In this document: piece after piece, positions 63,462 through 64,000 of the stretch
Layout of the letters: each line of letters begins with the position of its first letter
How positions within the stretch are numbered: position 1 is the stretch's first letter
Source of the DNA: Massilia alkalitolerans DSM 17462
Lineage (GTDB): Bacteria > Pseudomonadota > Gammaproteobacteria > Burkholderiales > Burkholderiaceae_D
Length of the DNA: 64,000 nt
Direction of reading: 5' to 3'
Assembly: GCF_000427785.1 (NCBI RefSeq)
Contig: NZ_ATYR01000014.1
Span: 1 to 64,000, forward strand
The notes under the pieces: generated by a model
What the model was told of the DNA's origin: nothing
The model's input: only the letters and a program-made list of their open reading frames with translations
Database searches by the model: none
Made by a program: the position numbers and the translations under genes

Positions 63462-64000
63462 ATGGAAACGCTCATCGATACGCCTGACCGCGCCACTGCC
63501 GTGCACGACGTCGACACAGCCCTGCTGCAGGGCTGGCCGGTGCCGATGCCGGCCGTCGAAGGCGACAAGGAAATCCGCGGCCACGTGCTGGTGCTGGGCG
63601 GCTCCTGCGAAATGCCGGGCGCGGTCATCCTGGCCGCCACCGCGGCCCTGCGCGCGGGCGCCGGCAAGCTCACCATCGCCACCGGCCAGAGCGTGGCCCA
63701 GCTGGTGGCCCTGGCCATGCCCGAGGCGCGCGTGATCGGCCTGGCCGAACAGGCCAGCGCCGGTTTCAGCATGGGTGCTGTCGCCTGCCTCGACCCGCTG
63801 GCCGAGCGCGTCGACGCGGTGCTGATCGGGCCGGGCATGCGCGACGAGCCGGCCACCGCCGCGCTGGTGCATGCGCTGCTGCCGCGCCTGGACGCGGCCG
63901 GCACGCAAGTGGTGCTGGACGCCTGCGCCATGGGCACGCTGCTGCATCCGCCCGCGGGCTGGCCGCCCGGCATGCCCTGGCGTTTCGAGCGTCCGGTGAT
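63462..64000 (+). CDS. nnrD: NAD(P)H-hydrate dehydratase, N-terminal part
   Basis: About 179 residues before the window ends. GHVLVLGGSCEMPGAVILAA, then ALRAGAGKLTIAT and the later VLIGPGM are the nucleotide- and substrate-binding motifs of the YjeF C-terminal/CARKD ribokinase-like family, which repairs damaged NADH hydrates with ADP or ATP. There is no fused epimerase domain at the N-terminus, so it is the stand-alone type. The 3' end lies beyond the right edge. Confidence 0.87.
   Translation, partial: METLIDTPDRATAVHDVDTALLQGWPVPMPAVEGDKEIRGHVLVLGGSCEMPGAVILAATAALRAGAGKLTIATGQSVAQLVALAMPEARVIGLAEQASAGFSMGAVACLDPLAERVDAVLIGPGMRDEPATAALVHALLPRLDAAGTQVVLDACAMGTLLHPPAGWPPGMPWRFERPV

Noticed and set aside
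1..64000. CRISPR arrays, toxin-antitoxin pairs, phage defence islands or secondary-metabolite clusters
   Set aside because: No regularly spaced repeats and no cas, restriction, toxin-antitoxin or NRPS/PKS motifs were seen in the readable proteins.

Overview
The window is GC-rich, densely packed chromosomal DNA from a betaproteobacterium. The gene repertoire (ybgC-tolQRAB-pal-cpoB, minor pilin operon, ZTP-riboswitch-glyA-nrdR, ribBA with a degenerate GTP cyclohydrolase II half, several GGDEF/EAL proteins, CstA with a Cache kinase) suggests Burkholderiales, most likely Oxalobacteraceae (Massilia-like). That placement is inferred from gene content; no rRNA is present.

Layout. 0-4.7 kb is an accessory region: the start of an IS30-family element abutting an acyltransferase-3 gene that has lost its first residues, an SDR gene carrying a one-base frameshift coupled to an NTF2-like gene, a divergent LysR regulator, and a second acyltransferase. 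4.7-8.8 kb is a reactive-sulfur module: a BigR-type ArsR repressor, two ETHE1-like persulfide dioxygenases, a DUF442 sulfurtransferase, PmpA/PmpB-type YeeE/YedE transport proteins and a TauE-like permease, arranged around a divergent promoter with a palindromic operator. After tRNA-Ser(UGA), 9.0-23.3 kb is a signalling region: PAS-GGDEF-EAL and HDOD proteins, a Cache-type two-component system divergent from cstA-ybdD, an FkbM methyltransferase, and a hybrid kinase (HK-REC-REC-Hpt) one base upstream of a REC-PAS-GGDEF-EAL protein.

23.4-34 kb holds a penicillin-acylase-like enzyme, a small lipoprotein, a DUF2334 deacetylase/GT4 glycosyltransferase pair, the dnaX-ybaB-recR operon, the 4.5S SRP RNA gene, a DJ-1/PfpI protein and ubiD. 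34-46.3 kb holds a lytic transglycosylase behind a long leader, an AT-richer patch with a broken secreted-protein gene, the ribBA-ribH-nusB operon, a REC-GAF-PAS-GGDEF-EAL protein, an M16 protease, and ribD-ribE. 46.3-49.6 kb is a minor type IV pilin operon (pilV-W-X, a PilE-like pilin, fimT) with no pilY1 in it. 49.7-51.8 kb is nrdR-glyA with a ZTP riboswitch leader. 52.9-58.3 kb is the Tol-Pal operon ending in tRNA-Lys(UUU). The right end carries a tiny membrane protein, an MCP with a CheR-docking tail, the cystine importer TcyP, a histidine phosphatase and the start of an NAD(P)H-hydrate dehydratase gene.

The most rewarding non-gene signals are the ZTP riboswitch, the SRP RNA, the BigR operator, a CGTAGTACTACG operator candidate at cstA, a strong promoter far upstream of the transglycosylase, and several intergenic palindromes. 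Two of these share the core GTCCACTGGAC, and two repeat elements supply or abut the stop codons of flanking genes. I did not find a convincing wholly new system; the BigR sulfur module and the phosphorelay-to-c-di-GMP pair are the best functional stories.
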